Shown: positions 36,215-49,465 of the stretch, piece by piece
Position numbering within the stretch: position 1 is the first letter of the stretch
How the letters are laid out: the number at the start of each line of letters is the position of its first letter
Notes under the pieces: model-generated
Databases searched by the model: none
What the model saw: only the letters and a program-made list of their open reading frames with translations
Told to the model about the DNA's origin: nothing
Position numbers and translations under genes: made by a program
From: Plumapathes pennacea
Lineage: Eukaryota > Cnidaria > Anthozoa > Antipatharia > Myriopathidae
Reading direction: 5' to 3'
NCBI GenBank assembly: GCA_964036295.1
Contig: OZ038464.1
Location: 8,232,001-8,296,000 of the forward strand
DNA: 64,000 nt

Positions 36215-38390
36215 CTAAGCAGCAGCACTCGTAATTTTATAATGACCGAGAGTTAAAGTGTCTGCCCCATTTGGTAATTTGCACCTTTTATGGTCATCAG
36301 CAGAAAGTGCAATTTTATTAACTCTTTGAGAAAATAGATTATGACCATAAGAAAGTATTCTTCCCATCTCTCTCATTTGCTGTTTTTTTCGAAAATAGAA
36401 CTTCTCTCATATGATCCATTCCAATCTTTTCTTGACTACTTCCTTTTTAATTCCTATACATTTGATATCGTCTTCTAATTCCAAAGATATTCCATACAAC
36501 TTTGCCCTTAAACCAACAAACTCAAAAATCTCAACACCATTTGTTTCGTCTTTGAACATTCCAAGTACTTGTTTATTCAAACCAGATGAAATACCAGTTG
36601 GATGATCTTTTGAAATCTGACTAGTTGTCGAAATGTGTTTTCACATCAGGAGTAATATCTTTATAAAACTCCTCTGTTTCAATTTCATAAGTCAAAGAAT
36701 CTGTGTCGGTGAATAGAAGCCTTGCTTTGTCACCGTATTTTGTCTTTATATAACCGTAGTGAAAATCATACATAATCAATTTACTAAGATCTAGAATGGC
36801 CATCCCAATTTAAATTGTAAGGTAAGGTAAGTCTTAGTTTTACCCATGTGAACGGCAATTTTCACTAAAAACGGTTCTCCCTCGATTATTAGACTTTTTG
36901 ACCAAATTAGAAAATTGAGATTCATGAGTCGTAATAGTCTAATATCCACTCGATTTCGAATATTTTCCATCGTCCTTCCAAAAAGAGAATTGTTCATGAG
37001 TTTGTAAAAGTTTTTCTCGAACTTCGTCTTCCCATTCATTCTCATGTTTATATTAAATGAAATGTAATCCTTCATAACATCTTTTTCATCAAAGGTGATC
37101 ATTCTCTGTACCTTTTTAATCTTCAAACCCATCTTCTGGTAATATTTCAATAACTCATGATGAAGCACATATTTCTCTTTGTCATAAAAAGTAGAAACTA
37201 TTTTTTCAACTTTGTTTATTTTTGTTCTCTCTGGTGCTAATGGATAATCATTATGAAAATTGTGTAACTCTTTTGGATATTCCAAATCAAATTGATGGAG
37301 GAATTTTCTTCAAAAATCTACTCTTTCAAATATCATTGTTCATCCCATCTACAATATCTTGTGATACCCACTCAAAGTTTGAATACGGCATCTTTTTTGA
37401 CATAGCTAATCCATAAAGATGTTTCGCATCCAAATATTTAATAAACGTACTTTTTACATTTTTGTTATAATTCTTGATGTATTTGTTATTCGCCTTCGAA
37501 TATCTCCCAGTAATCATTGATACTCCGCCTCTTATTCCTCTCTCAAACATCATAAACATATCATAATCTGTTAGTAATTCTGGTTCAGCTCCACTCTTCT
37601 TTAAAAATGCATCCCAAGTCAAACCAGGCGATATGTAATAGTGAGTAGGATCACGTCCATAATATTTCATACAAACACTTCTGAATTTTTCAAAAACATC
37701 TGCAAGAAGTAAAACATCCGTTCGTAAATAAAGATCATGATATTCTTTGAAATTTTTCATATTGAAAATTTTCCAAATTTTTTGTGGATGAAAATCCACA
37801 TGGAATATGTTCTTGAATGTTTGTAGTAAAAGATTTCTTATCTGATTTTGACTTTGATTTTGATTTTGGTGTATCATCTTCATTTTCTTGTTTTTTCATT
37901 CCAAGTTTTAACAATCTTTGCTTTGTTTCTTCACTTATCTTAGACTCATCGTCTACAATCACTTTGTTGAAAGACTCAAAATTTGCGTAGATCACAAAAG
38001 GAAGTTTAAACTCCTTATAATAATTCTTAAACTTACAAACTTTTTCATGAGTTGGCATTATAGCTATTGATCCTTCGTTTGAAAAACATATATTCTTATG
38101 TTATTCGAAATAATCGTCGAAAAACTGGTTAAAACAATTCCTACAAATATTCACCTTATTTGAATGTTTTGTATATTGACCCTTCAATAATCTCGACAAT
38201 GAATTTATAACACAATAATGTCCTTCGTAAATAATAAATCTATTACTTAATAACCAAATTCTTCTTTCACTGGTCTCAATGGAGAAAATCCTCCTTTCTC
38301 TCGTTGACAATCATCATATCCAACTACACAAATCTTATGTCCTGGATTATTTTTCTCAAAAACTGATGGTAACACGAGAATAGCACGACT
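36215..38390 (-). pseudogene. PolB: Polinton DNA polymerase B, decayed (unit 10)
   Basis: A 2-bp insertion at about 36935 moves the frame after RVDIRL into the one reading VHMGKTK, so motif B and the following segment share one 164-codon frame (36791-37285). Near the N-terminus CRSCFNHFF is CRNCFNQFF. Confidence 0.87.
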
Positions 38391-38619
38391 TTAAAATAGC
38401 GTACGCGTACTGTACGTTAACTGACGTAATTTTTCAAAACTCACTGGTTCCTGAAAACCATAGTTTTTGGGAATGATAGTAAAAGTAATAATGTTTTTAT
38501 TTTTATGTTATTGCTTAGAGTTTACATTTGTTGGGAACCAAATATTACCAGTCAGTATACAATGTCTGTCCAAAAATATGTCAACCAAAACACCATTAAA
38601 TCTTAATTGTTTTCAACAG

Positions 38620-38889
38620 GTTTATACTCAAGGGGAAAGTCCCACATACTGAGATTGGCAGTGCCAATTCAGCTGTTGTTCAACTTTTGGGACACTGCTG
38701 CAGATAGTACTGCTGATGCTCATCTTGCTGAAAAACACCCACATGATGATACTGAAGCTGAATGCCCTGCTGAAGGACACTCGCTTGATGGTCATCAAGA
38801 AGAAGCATCTGAAGCCAAACCTGTGGATGTGGGCCCACAAGCTGTTGAAGTCGCATGTTCTCTTGTCAAATCATGCTTGGGACAGATAG
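38620..38889 (+). other. Exon-like open segment (unit 10)
   Basis: Open throughout, Cys variant. The acceptor reads tttcaacag, as in units 12, 13 and 14. Confidence 0.55.
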
Positions 38890-39121
38890 GTAAGTTTCAA
38901 AATTTCAAATATGACCAATAACAAAATAACGATATTACTGCCTCTCCTTTTCTCTGTGTACACTAAGCCACAAACCCTTGTTGAGCCGCATACATTATTT
39001 ACTACGGTCCTGTTGGTACCCTAACAGGACCGTAACCCTGTTGGTTTTCTAGTTGGATTAAGTGATTCTGCAATTGACATATTTATTTTAAAACGTAGTA
39101 CCAAATCTTTAAATTAAAAAG

Positions 39122-40076
39122 ATGGAAAAGATTTATTACTCGTCAAAAGGATATTGGAAAGGACAATCAGCAATTAAAAGACTTTCTTCAGAAGCAAAAG
39201 TTAGTGTTGAAGAAGCTAAAAAGTGGCCAAATTTATTTTCCCCCACCAAATAATGTTCCAAGACCACACTGGATTATTTCAGAACCAAACAAAATTCATC
39301 AAGCTGATCTCTTATTCCTTCCACACGATAAAGTTGGAAGAAAAACTCATAAATATGCTTTGGTTGTTATCGATATTGCTTCAAGATATGTTGACGCAGA
39401 ATCTCTCACAAGTAAGTCAAGTGATGAGTATCAAACGCTTTCAAAAAAAATTATTCAACAAAAATTAAAGTGGGTGAAAACTTTGATTGTAGATCCAGGA
39501 AGAGAATTTATAGGATCTGTAACAACTTTAATGAACGAAAAGAAGGTTGATATGAAACGATCAGAAGCCGGTAATCATAGAGCACAGGCTTTTGTTGAGA
39601 GAGCAAACAAAACATTGGGAGAAAAATTATTTAATCAACAATATGCTGACGAAATGTTAACTAAAGGCAGATCAACAAAGTGGGTAAATAGATTACCAAA
39701 TAATTGTGTAAACTATCAACAACCACGTCACTCGATTAACTGGTAAAAAGCAATTAATGCTTATCGAGATAAAAATGCTGAACAAACATTCAAAAGTTAT
39801 TCTCGACCTGTAGGATTTAATGAAAAGAGACTTGATGCTGGTGAAAAAGTGAGATATTTACTTTCTCCTGGCGAGGAAGAAGGAGGACGTGTGAGGAGAG
39901 CTACAGATCCTATATGGAGTACAAAAGTTTTTGAGTTAAAGAAAACTGTATTCTCCAAAGATCAACCAGTTTTGTACTATTTAGACGATGGACCAAAAAG
40001 AGGATTCGTCAGAGAAGAATTACAAATTATTTCAGAAGATTCAGAATTACCGCCAAAATTCGTATTGAAAGAATGA
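39122..40076 (+). pseudogene. INT: Polinton integrase, frameshifted (unit 10)
   Basis: Core frame 39204-39746 with KKIIQQ and GEKLF variants. One A fewer follows the core stop (ggtaaaaagc). The C-terminal frame FELKKTVF is open to the end (39849-40076), with SELPPK at its end, as in units 12 and 13. Confidence 0.9.
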
Positions 40077-40102
40077 TTTCATATCACTTTTGATAATAGA
40101 TT

Positions 40103-42277
40103 CTAAGCAGCAGCACTCGTAATTTTATAATGACCGAGAGTTAAAGTGTCTGCCCCATTTGGTAATATACATCAATTATCGTCATCAGCAGAAAGTGCAA
40201 TTTTATTAACTCTTTGAGAAAATAGATTATGACCATAAGAAAGTATTCTTCCCATCTCTCTCATTTGCTGTTTTTTTCGAAAATAGAACTTCTCTCATTT
40301 GATCCATTCCAATCGTTTTCTTGACTACTTCCTTATTAATTCCTATACATTTGATATCGTCTTCTAATTCCAAAGATATTCCATACAACTTTGCCCTTAA
40401 ACCAACAAACTCAAAAATCTCAACACCATTTGTTTCGTTTTTGAACATTCCAAGTACTTGTTTATTCAAACCAGATGGAATACCAGTTGGAAGACCTTTT
40501 AAAATCTGACTAGTTGTCGAAATGTGTTTTCACATCAGGAGTAATATCTTTATAAAACTCCTCTGTTTCAATTTCATAAGTCAAAGAATCTGTGTCGGTG
40601 AATAGAAGCCTTGCTTTGTCACCGTATTTTGTCTTTATATAACCGTAGTGAAAATCATACATAATCAATTTACTAAGATCTAGAATGGCCATCCCAATTT
40701 AAATTGTAAGGTAAGGTAAGTCTTAGTTTTACCCATGTGAACGGCAATTTTCACTAAAAACGGTTCTCCCTCGATTATTAGACTTTTTGACCAACTTAGA
40801 AAATTGAGATTCATGAGTCGTAATAGTCTAATATCCACTCGATTTCGAATTTTTTCCATCGTTCTTCCAAAAAGAGAATTGTTCATGAGTTTGTAAAAGT
40901 TTTTCTCGAACTTCGTCTTCCCATTCATTCTCATGTTTATATTAAATGAAATGTAATCCTTCATAACATCTTTTTCATCAAAGGTGATCATTCTCTGTAC
41001 CTTTTTAATCTTCAAACCCATCTTCTGGTAATATTTCAATAACTCATGATGAAGCACATATTTCTCTTTGTCATAAAAAGTAGAAACTAACTTTTCAACT
41101 TTGTTTATTTTTGTTCTCTCTGGTGCTAATGGATAATCATTATGAAAATTGTGTAACTCTTTTGGATATTCCAAATCAAATTGATGGAGGAATTTTCTTC
41201 AAAAATCTACTCTTTCAAATATCATTGTTCATCTCATCTACAATATCTTGTGATACCCACTCAAAGTTTGAATACGGCATCTTTTTTGACATAGCTAATC
41301 CATAAAGATGTTTTGCATCCAAATATTTAATAAACGTACTTTTTAAATTTTTGTTATCTTCATGTATTTGTTATTCGCCTTCGAATATCTCCCAGTAATC
41401 ATTGATACTCCGCCTCTTATTCCTCTCTCAAACATCATAAACATATCATAATCTGTTAGTAATTCTGGTTCAGCTCCACTCTTCTTAAAAAATGCATCCC
41501 AAGTGAAACCAGGCGATGTGTAATAGTGAGTAGGATCACGTCCATAATATTTCATACAAACACTTCTGAATTTTTCAAAAACATCTGCAAGAAGTAAAAC
41601 ATCCGTTCGCAAATAAAGATCATGATATTCTTTGAAATTTTTTTGATATTGAAAATTTTCCAAATTTTTTGTGGATGAAAATCCACATGGAATATGTTCT
41701 TGAATGTTTGTAGTAAAAGATTTCTTATCTGATTTTGACTTTGATTTTGATTTTGGTGTATCATCTTCATTTTCTTGTTTTTTCATTCCAAGTTTTAACA
41801 ATCTTTGCTTTGTTTCTTCACTTATCTTAGACTCATCGTCTACAATCACTTTGTTGAAAGACTCAAAATTTGCGTAGATCAGAAAAGGAAGTTTAAACTC
41901 CTTATAATAATTCTTAAACTTACAAACTTTTTCATGAGTTGGCATTATAGCTATTGAGCCTTCGTTTGAAAAACATATATTCTTATGTTAATCGAAATAT
42001 TCGTCAAAAAAATGGTTAAAACAACTCCTACAAACATTCACCTTATTTGGATGTTTTGTATATTGACCCTTCAATAATCTCGACAATGAATTTATAACAC
42101 AATAATGTCCTTCGTAAATAATAGATCTATTACTTAATAACCAAATTCTTCTTTCACTGGTCTCAATGGAAAAAATCCTCCTTTCTCTCGTTGACAATCA
42201 TCATATCCAACTACACAATTCTTATGTCCTGGATTATTTTTCTCAAGAATTGATGGTAACACGAGAATAGCACGACT
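40103..42277 (-). pseudogene. PolB: Polinton DNA polymerase B, decayed, with compensating frame change (unit 11)
   Basis: A +2 change at about 41641 (aaatttttttgatattg against aaatttttcatattg) cancels the frame effect of the old 821-bp deletion. The exonuclease I region and the exonuclease III region therefore lie in one open frame of 200 codons (41343-41945). The frame ends at the 4-bp deletion before motif A. It shares the +2 insertion after RVDIRL with unit 10. Confidence 0.87.
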
Positions 42278-42506
42278 TTAAAATAGCGTACGTGTACTGT
42301 ACGTTAACTGACGTAATTTTTCAAAACTCACTGGTTCCTGAAAACCATAGTTTTTGGGAATGATAGTAAAAGTAATAATGTTTTTATTTTTATATTATTG
42401 CTTAGAGTTTACATTTGTTGGGAACCAAATATTACCAGTCAGTATACAATGTCTGTCCAAAAATATGTCAACCAAAACACCACTAAATCTTAATTGTTTT
42501 AAACAG

Positions 42507-42776
42507 GTTTATACTCAAGGGGAAAGTCCCACATACTGAGATTGGCAGTGCCAATTCAGCTGTTATTCAACTTTTGGGACACTGCTGCAGATAGTACTGC
42601 TGATGCTCATCTTGCTGAAAAACACCCACATGATGATACTGAAGCTGAATGCCCTGCTGAAGGACACTCGCTTGATGGTCATCAAGAAGAAGCATCTGAA
42701 GCCAAACCTGTGGATGTGGGCCCACAAGCTGTTGAAGTCGCATGATCTCTTGTCAAATCATGCTTGGGACAGATGG
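42507..42776 (+). other. Exon-like segment with an internal stop (unit 11)
   Basis: Cys variant. TGT has become TGA near the end (gcatgatctcttg), closing the frame after EVA. It is the only copy seen with a stop inside the frame. The donor context is GATGGGTAAGT. Confidence 0.55.
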
Positions 42777-43008
42777 GTAAGTTTCAAAATTTCAAATATG
42801 ACCAATAACAAAATAACAATATTACTGCCTCTCCTTTTCTCTGTGTACACTAAGCCACAAACCCTTGTTGAGCCGCATACATTATTTACTACGGTCCTGT
42901 TGGTACCCTAACAGGACCGTAACCCTGTTGGTTTTCTAGTTGGATTAAGTGATTCTGCAATTGACATATTTATTTTAAAACGTAGTACCAAATCTTTAAA
43001 ATAAAAAG

Positions 43009-43957
43009 ATGGAAAAGATTTATTACTCGTCAAAAGGATATTGGAAAGGACAATCAGCAATTAAAAGACTTTCTTCAGAAGCAAAAGTTAGTGTTGAAGA
43101 AGCTAAAAAGTGGCCAAATTTATTTTCCCCCACCAAATAATGTTCCAAGACCACACTGGATTATTTCAGAACCAAACAAAATTCATCAAGCTGATCTCTT
43201 ATTCCTTCCACACGATAAAGTTGGAAGAAAAACTCATAAATATGCTTTGGTTGTTATCGATATTGCTTCAAGATATGTTGACGCAGAATCTCTCACAAGT
43301 CAAGTGATGAGTATCAAACGCTTTCAAAAAAATTTATTCAACAAAAATTAAAATGGGTGAAAACTTTGATTGTAGATCCAGGAAGAGAATTTATAGGATC
43401 TGTAAAAACTTTAATGAACGAAAAGAAGGTTGATTTGAAACGATCAGAATCCGGTAATCATAGAGCACAGGCTTTTGTTGAGAGAGCAAACAAAACATTG
43501 GGAGAAAAAATATTTAATCAACAATATGCTGACGAAATGTTAACTAAAGGCAGATCAACAAAGTGGGTAAATAGATTACCAAATAATTGTGTAAACTATC
43601 AACAACCACGTCACTCGATTAACTGGTAAAAAAGCAATTAATGCTTATCAAGATAAAAATGCTGAACAAACATTCAAAAGTTATTCTCGACCTGTAGGAT
43701 TTAATGAAAAGAGACTTGATGCTGGTGAAAAAGTGAGATATTTACTTTCTCCTGGTGAGGAAGAAGGACGTGTGAGGAGAGCTACAAATCCTATATAAAG
43801 TACAAAAGTTTTTCAGTTATAGAAAACTGTATTCTCCAAAGATCAACCAGTTTTGTACTATTTAGACGATGGACCAAAAAGAGGATTCGTCAGAGAAGAA
43901 TTACAAATTATTTCAGAAGATACAGAATTACTGCCAAAATTCGTATTGAAAGAATGA
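43009..43957 (+). pseudogene. INT: Polinton integrase, frameshifted, with AGTA deletion (unit 11)
   Basis: Same AGTA deletion, 3-bp loss and TATAAAGT change as unit 6, at an offset of 21,013 bp. Private changes are SVKTLMNEKKVDLKRSESGN and FQL* for FEL*. Confidence 0.9.
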
Positions 43958-43983
43958 TTTCATATCACTTTTGATAATAGATT

Positions 43984-46158
43984 CTAAGCAGCAGCACTCG
44001 TAATTTTATAATGACCGAGAGTTAAAGTGTCTGCCCCATTTGGTAATTTGCACCTTTTATGGTCATCAGCAGAAAGTGCAATTTTATTAACTCTTTGAGA
44101 AAATAGATTATGACCATAAGAAAGTATTCTTCCCATCTCTCTCATTTGCTGTTTTTTTCGAAAATAGAACTTCTCTCATATGATCCATTCCAATCTTTTC
44201 TTGACTACTTCCTTATTAATTCCTATACATTTGATATCGTCTTCTAATTCCAAAGATATTCCATACAACTTTGCCCTTAAACCAACAAACTCAAAAATCT
44301 CAACACTATTTGTTTCGTCTTTGAACATTCCAAGTACTTGTTTATTCAAACCAGATGAAATACCAGTTGGATGATCTTTTGAAATCTGACTAGTTGTCGA
44401 AATGTGTTTTCACATCAGGAGTAATATCTTTATAAAACTCCTCTGTTTCAATTTCATAAGTCAAAGAATCTGTGTCGGTGAATAGAAGCCTTGCTTTGTC
44501 ACCGTATTTTGTCTTTATATAACCGTAGTGAAAATCATACATAATCAATTTACTAAGATCTAGAATGGCCATCCCAATTTAAATTGTAAGGTAAGGTAAG
44601 TCTTAGTTTTACCCATGTGAACGGCAATTTTCACTAAAAACGGTTCTCCCTCGATTATTAGACTTTTTGACCAAATTAGAAAATTGAGATTCATGAGTCG
44701 TAAGTCTAATATCCACTCGATTTCGAATATTTTCCATCGTCCTTCCAAAAAGAGAATTGTTCATGAGTTTGTAAAAGTTTTTCTCGAACTTCGTCTTCCC
44801 ATTCATTCTCATGTTTATATTAAATGAAATGTAATCCTTCATAACATCTTTTTCATCAAAGGTGATCATTCTCTGTACCTTTTTAATCTTCAAACCCATC
44901 TTCTGGTAATATTTCAATAACTCATGATGAAGCACATATTTCTCTTTGTCATAAAAAGTAGAAACTATTTTTTCAACTTTGTTTATTTTTGTTCTCTCTG
45001 GTGCTAATGGATAATCATTATGAAAATTGTGTAACTCTTTTGGATATTCCAAATCAAATTGATGGAGGAATTTTGTTCAAAAATCTACTCTTTCGAAAAT
45101 CATTGTTCATCTCATCTACAATATCTTGTGATACCCACTCAAAGTTTGAATACGGCATCTTTTTTGACATAGCTAATCCATAAAGATGTTTCGCATCCAA
45201 ATATTTAATAAACGTACTTTTTAAATTTTTGTTATAATTCTTGATGTATTTGTTATTCGCCTTCGAATATCTCCCAGTAATCATTGATACTCCGCCTCTT
45301 ATTCCTCTCTCAAACATCATAAACATATCATAATCTGTTAGTAATTCTGGTTCAGCTCCACTCTTCTTAAAAAATGCATCCCAAGTCAAACCAGGCGATA
45401 TGTAATAGTGAGTAGGATCACGTCCATAATATTTCATACAAACACTTCTGAATTTTTCAAAAACATCTGCAAGAAGTAAAACATCCGTTCGTAAAAAAAG
45501 ATCATGATATTCTTTGAAATTTTTCATATTGAAAATTTTCCAAATTTTTTGTGGATGAAAATCCACATGGAATATGTTCTTGAATGTTTGTAGTAAAAGA
45601 TTTCTTATCTGATTTTGACTTTGATTTTGATTTTGGTGTATCATCTTCATTTTCTTGTTTTTTCATTCCAAGTTTTAACAATCTTTGCTTTGTTTCTTCA
45701 CTTATCTTAGACTCATCGTCTACAATCACTTTGTTGAAAGACTCAAAATTTGCGTAGATCAGAAAAGGAAGTTTAAACTCCTGATAATAATTCTTAAACT
45801 TACAAACTTTTTCATGAGTTGGCATTATAGCTATTGAGCCTTCGTTTGAAAAACATATATTCTTATGTTATTCGAAATATTCGTCAAAAAACTGGTTAAA
45901 ACAATTCCTACAAATATTCACCTTATTTGAATGTTTTGTATATTGACCCTTCAATAATCTCGACAATGAATTTATAACACAATAATGTCCTCCGTAAAGT
46001 AATAAATCTATTACTTAATAACCAAATTCTTCTTTCACTGGTCTCAATTGAAAAAATCCTCCTTTCTCTCGTTGACAATCATCATATCCAACTACACAAA
46101 TCTTATGTCCTGGATTATTTTTCTCAAGAACTGATGGTAACACGAGAATAGCACGACT
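43984..46158 (-). pseudogene. PolB: Polinton DNA polymerase B, decayed (unit 12, first copy)
   Basis: Counterpart of the first copy in unit 7, with the same FRKSRFLNKIPPSI read-through (45054-45650). It lacks unit 7's extra T in motif B, so motif B is in a 147-codon frame (44609-45052). Confidence 0.87.
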
Positions 46159-46288
46159 TTAAAATAGCGTACGCGTACTGTACGTTAACTGACGTAATTT
46201 TTCAAAACTCACTGGTTCATGAAAACCATACTTTTTGGGGATAATAGTCCCCAATAGTGATAGTAATAGTGGAGATAATATGATAAAA

Positions 46289-47748
46289 TTTTTCATATTG
46301 AAAATTTTCCAAATTTATTGTGCATGTTCATAATCACTATTTGAGATATCCTTTTCACCCAAAATCGAATAAAACATCTCAATTGGAGGTAACTCTTTTT
46401 CTTTGAATCTTTCAAAAGACTTAAAATAATCATAAGGAAATACACCTTTCCTTTTTAAAAGATTCAACTCATATCTTTTGAAAAATTGAGACGTTATTTT
46501 AAATCTTTATTTTCAAGTGTCTGAACCATTCTATGAAGACTACTTAACAAAAACTTATAACTATCAATAAATCTTGCTTGCATATTTATTGATGTCATTT
46601 TCTCTGAACCATCTTCATTAATTATTGTTTTTCCATTCTTATTCTTTTTCAAGTGTCTCATCAACTTTTACGTATTTAGTGAAAGAAATATATTTCTCTT
46701 CAGTGGAATACAAATGACTCTCTCTCAATCTTTTGCTAATTCTTTTATAAACAAATGTGCATCATAATTTTGAAGATTATGAAAAATGATGGGAATCGTT
46801 CTTTGTGTTCTGACTTTTCAAATTACATTTAGAATGTGCTGCTCCTCCAAACTTTCCTGTCAAATGACAATGATCTCTGACTTTTCGTAAGTTCATCTTG
46901 TTAGAATTAAACTCTCCCTCTGAACCTTTACAAATGTAACAAACATCTTGAGAATGGTATAATCCTTTTTCTTTCTTACTAAAAGTCATCTTCTTTGGAC
47001 TTTTCAATTATTTTTCATAAATCTCTTTCATCTCATGATCAATCATAGAATTAAACTTTTCTACAACATTTGTTGATTCACATACTTTTGTGTAAACTAC
47101 TTGTTTTGGTTTCATGAGATTTTCATCAAAACAAACAATTGTCCATGAAAATCCACATGGAATATGTTCTTGAATGTTTGTAGTAAAAGATTTCTTATCT
47201 GATTTTGACTTTGATTTTGATTTTGGTGTATCATCTTCATTTTCTTGTTTTTTCATTCCAAGTTTTAACAATCTTTGCTTTGTTTCTTCACTTATCTTAG
47301 ACTCATCGTCTACAATCACTTTGTTGAAAGACTCAAAATTTGCGTAGATCACAAAAGGAAGTTTAAACTCCTTATAATAATTCTTAAACTTACAAACTTT
47401 TTCAGGAGTTGGCATTATAGCTATTGATCCTTCGTTTGAAAAACATATATTCTTATGTTAATCGAAATATTCGTCAAAAAAATGGTTAAAACAACTCCTA
47501 CAAACATTCACCTTATTTGGATGTTTTGTATATTGACCCTTCAATAATCTCGACAATGAATTTATAACACAATAATGTCCTTCGTAAAGTAATAAATCTA
47601 TTACTTAATAACCAAATTCTTCTTTCACTGGTCTCAATGGAAAAAATCCTCCTTTCTCTCGTTGACAATCATCATATCCAACTACACAAATCTTGTGTCC
47701 TGGACTATTTTTCTCAAGAACTGATGGTAACACGAGAATGGCACGACT
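46289..47748 (-). pseudogene. PolB: Second, undeleted N-terminal half of Polinton DNA polymerase B (unit 12)
   Basis: Counterpart of the 25276-26734 segment at an offset of 21,013 bp. The zinc motif is more complete than in unit 7: DVCYICKG keeps both Cys residues before RDHCHLTGKFGGAAHSKCN (46777-47007). The same TAA follows EIYEK. Its palindrome has one change (atacgcgtac, 47759-47768). Confidence 0.88.
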
Positions 47749-47977
47749 TTAAAATAGCATACGCGTACTGTACGTTAACTGACATAATTTTTCAAAACTC
47801 ACTGGTTCATTAAAACCATACTTTTTGGGGATAATAGTAAAAGTAATAATGTTTTTATTTTTATGTTATTGCTTAGAGTTTACGTTTGTTGGGAACCAAA
47901 TATTACCAGTCAGTATACAATGTCTGTCCAAAAATATGTCAACCAAAACACCATTAAATCTTAATTGTTTTCAACAG

Positions 47978-48247
47978 GTTTATACTCAAGGGGAAAGTCC
48001 CACATACTGAGATTGGCAGTGCCAATTCAGCTGTTGTTCAACTTTTGGGACACTGCTGCAGATAGTACTGCTGATGCTCATCTTGCTGAAAAACACCCAC
48101 ATGATGATACTGAAGCTGAATGGCCTGCTGAAGGACACTCGCTTGATGGTCATCAAGAAGAAGCATCTGAAGCCAAACCTGTGGATGTGGGCCCACAAGC
48201 TGTTGAAGTCGCATGTTCTCTTGTCAAATCATGCTTGGAACAGTTAG
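47978..48247 (+). other. Exon-like open segment (unit 12, long-intron subtype)
   Basis: Open throughout, Trp variant, SCLEQL ending as in units 5 and 16, followed by a 100-nt intron. Confidence 0.55.
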
Positions 48248-48347
48248 GTAAGTTTTAAAATTTCAAATATGACCAATAAAAAAATAACAAAATTACTGCC
48301 TCTCCTTTTTTCTGTGTACACTGAGCCACTGCATTTCTCTTTCCCAG
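48248..48347 (+). other. Putative complete 100-nt GT-AG intron (unit 12)
   Basis: Same length and end signals as in unit 5, with a few substitutions inside (for example gtaagtttt after the donor). The shared exact length supports a real intron relic. Confidence 0.5.
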
Positions 48348-48390
48348 TATTATGCCACAAACACTTGTTGAGCCGCATACATTATTTACT

Positions 48391-48420
48391 ACGGTCCTGT
48401 TGGTACCCTAACACGACCGT
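48391..48420. repeat. Inverted repeat with one mismatch in the right arm (unit 12)
   Basis: The right arm reads AACACGACCGT, with C for G at one position, and is not compensated in the left arm. Confidence 0.85.
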
Positions 48421-48508
48421 AACCCTGTTGGTTTTCTAGTTGGATTAAGTATTTCTGCAATTGACATATTTATTTTAAAACGTAGTACCAAATCTTTAAA
48501 TTAAAAAG

Positions 48509-49465
48509 ATGGAAAAGATTTATTACTCGTCAAAAGGATATTGGAAAGGACAATCAGCAATTAAAAGACTTTCTTCAGAAGCAAAAGTTAGTGTTGAAGA
48601 AGCTAAAAAGTGGCCAAATTTATTTTCCCCCACCAAATAATGTTCCAAGACCACACTGGATTATTTCAGAGCCAAACAAAATTCATCAAGCTGATCTTTT
48701 ATTCCTTCCACACGATAAAGTTGGAAGAAAACCTCATAAATATGCTTTGGTTGTTATCGATATTGCTTCAAGATATGTTGACGCAGAATCTCTCACAAGT
48801 AAGTCAAGTGATGAAGTATCAAACGCTTTCAAAAAAATTTATTTAACAAAAATTAAAATGGGTGAAAACTTTGATTGTAGATCCAGGAAGAGAATGTATA
48901 GGATCTGTAAAAACTTTAATGAACGAAAAGAAGGTTGATATGAAACGATCAGAAGCCGGTAATCATAGAGCGCAGGCTTTTGTTGAGAGAGCAAACAAAA
49001 CATTGGGAGAAAAAATATTTAATCAACAATATGCTGACGAAATGTTAACTAAAGGCAGATCAACAAAGTGGGTAAATAGATTACCAAATAATTGTGTAAA
49101 CTATCAACAACCACGTCACTCGATTAACTGGTAAAAAAGCAATTAATGCTTATCGAGATAAAAATGCTGAACAAAACTTCAAAAGTTATTCTCGACCTGT
49201 AGGATTTAATGAAAAGAGACTTGATGCTGGTGAAAAAGTGAGATATTTACTTTCTTCTGGCGAGGAATAAGAAGGACGTGTGAGGAGAGCTACAGATCCT
49301 ATATGGAGTACAAAAGTTTTTGAGTTATAGAAAACTGTATTCTCCAAAGATCAACCAGTTTTGTACTATTTAGACGATGGACCAAAAAGAGGATTCGTCA
49401 GAGAAGAATTACAAATTATTTCAGAAGATTCAGAATTACCGCCAAAATTCGTATTGAAAGAATGA
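48509..49465 (+). pseudogene. INT: Polinton integrase, frameshifted, with ancestral-type core frame (unit 12)
   Basis: This copy reads GATGAAGTATCAAACGC where the others lack one A. The first core frame therefore continues SSDEVSNAFKKIY (48591-48938), which is the order normal for Polinton integrases. A TAA follows in another frame and the second Asp lies in 48862-49134 (DPGRECIGS). A TAA also occurs in ggcgaggaataagaagg. Confidence 0.9.

Larger units (their letters stand above)
36215..40102. repeat. Array unit 10 (3,888 bp)
   Basis: Complete unit. It has a 2-bp insertion in pol at about 36935, shared with unit 11. Its integrase C-terminal frame lacks the TAG seen in most units, as in units 5 and 13. 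Confidence 0.92.
40103..43983. repeat. Array unit 11 (3,881 bp)
   Basis: Complete unit carrying the unit-6-like integrase markers. In pol it has the 2-bp insertion of unit 10 (about 40823), the 4-bp deletion of units 8, 14 and 16 (about 41357), and a private +2 change at about 41641. It is the only readable unit with a stop inside the exon-like frame, and its palindrome is mutated (gtacgtgtac, 42288-42297). Confidence 0.92.
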
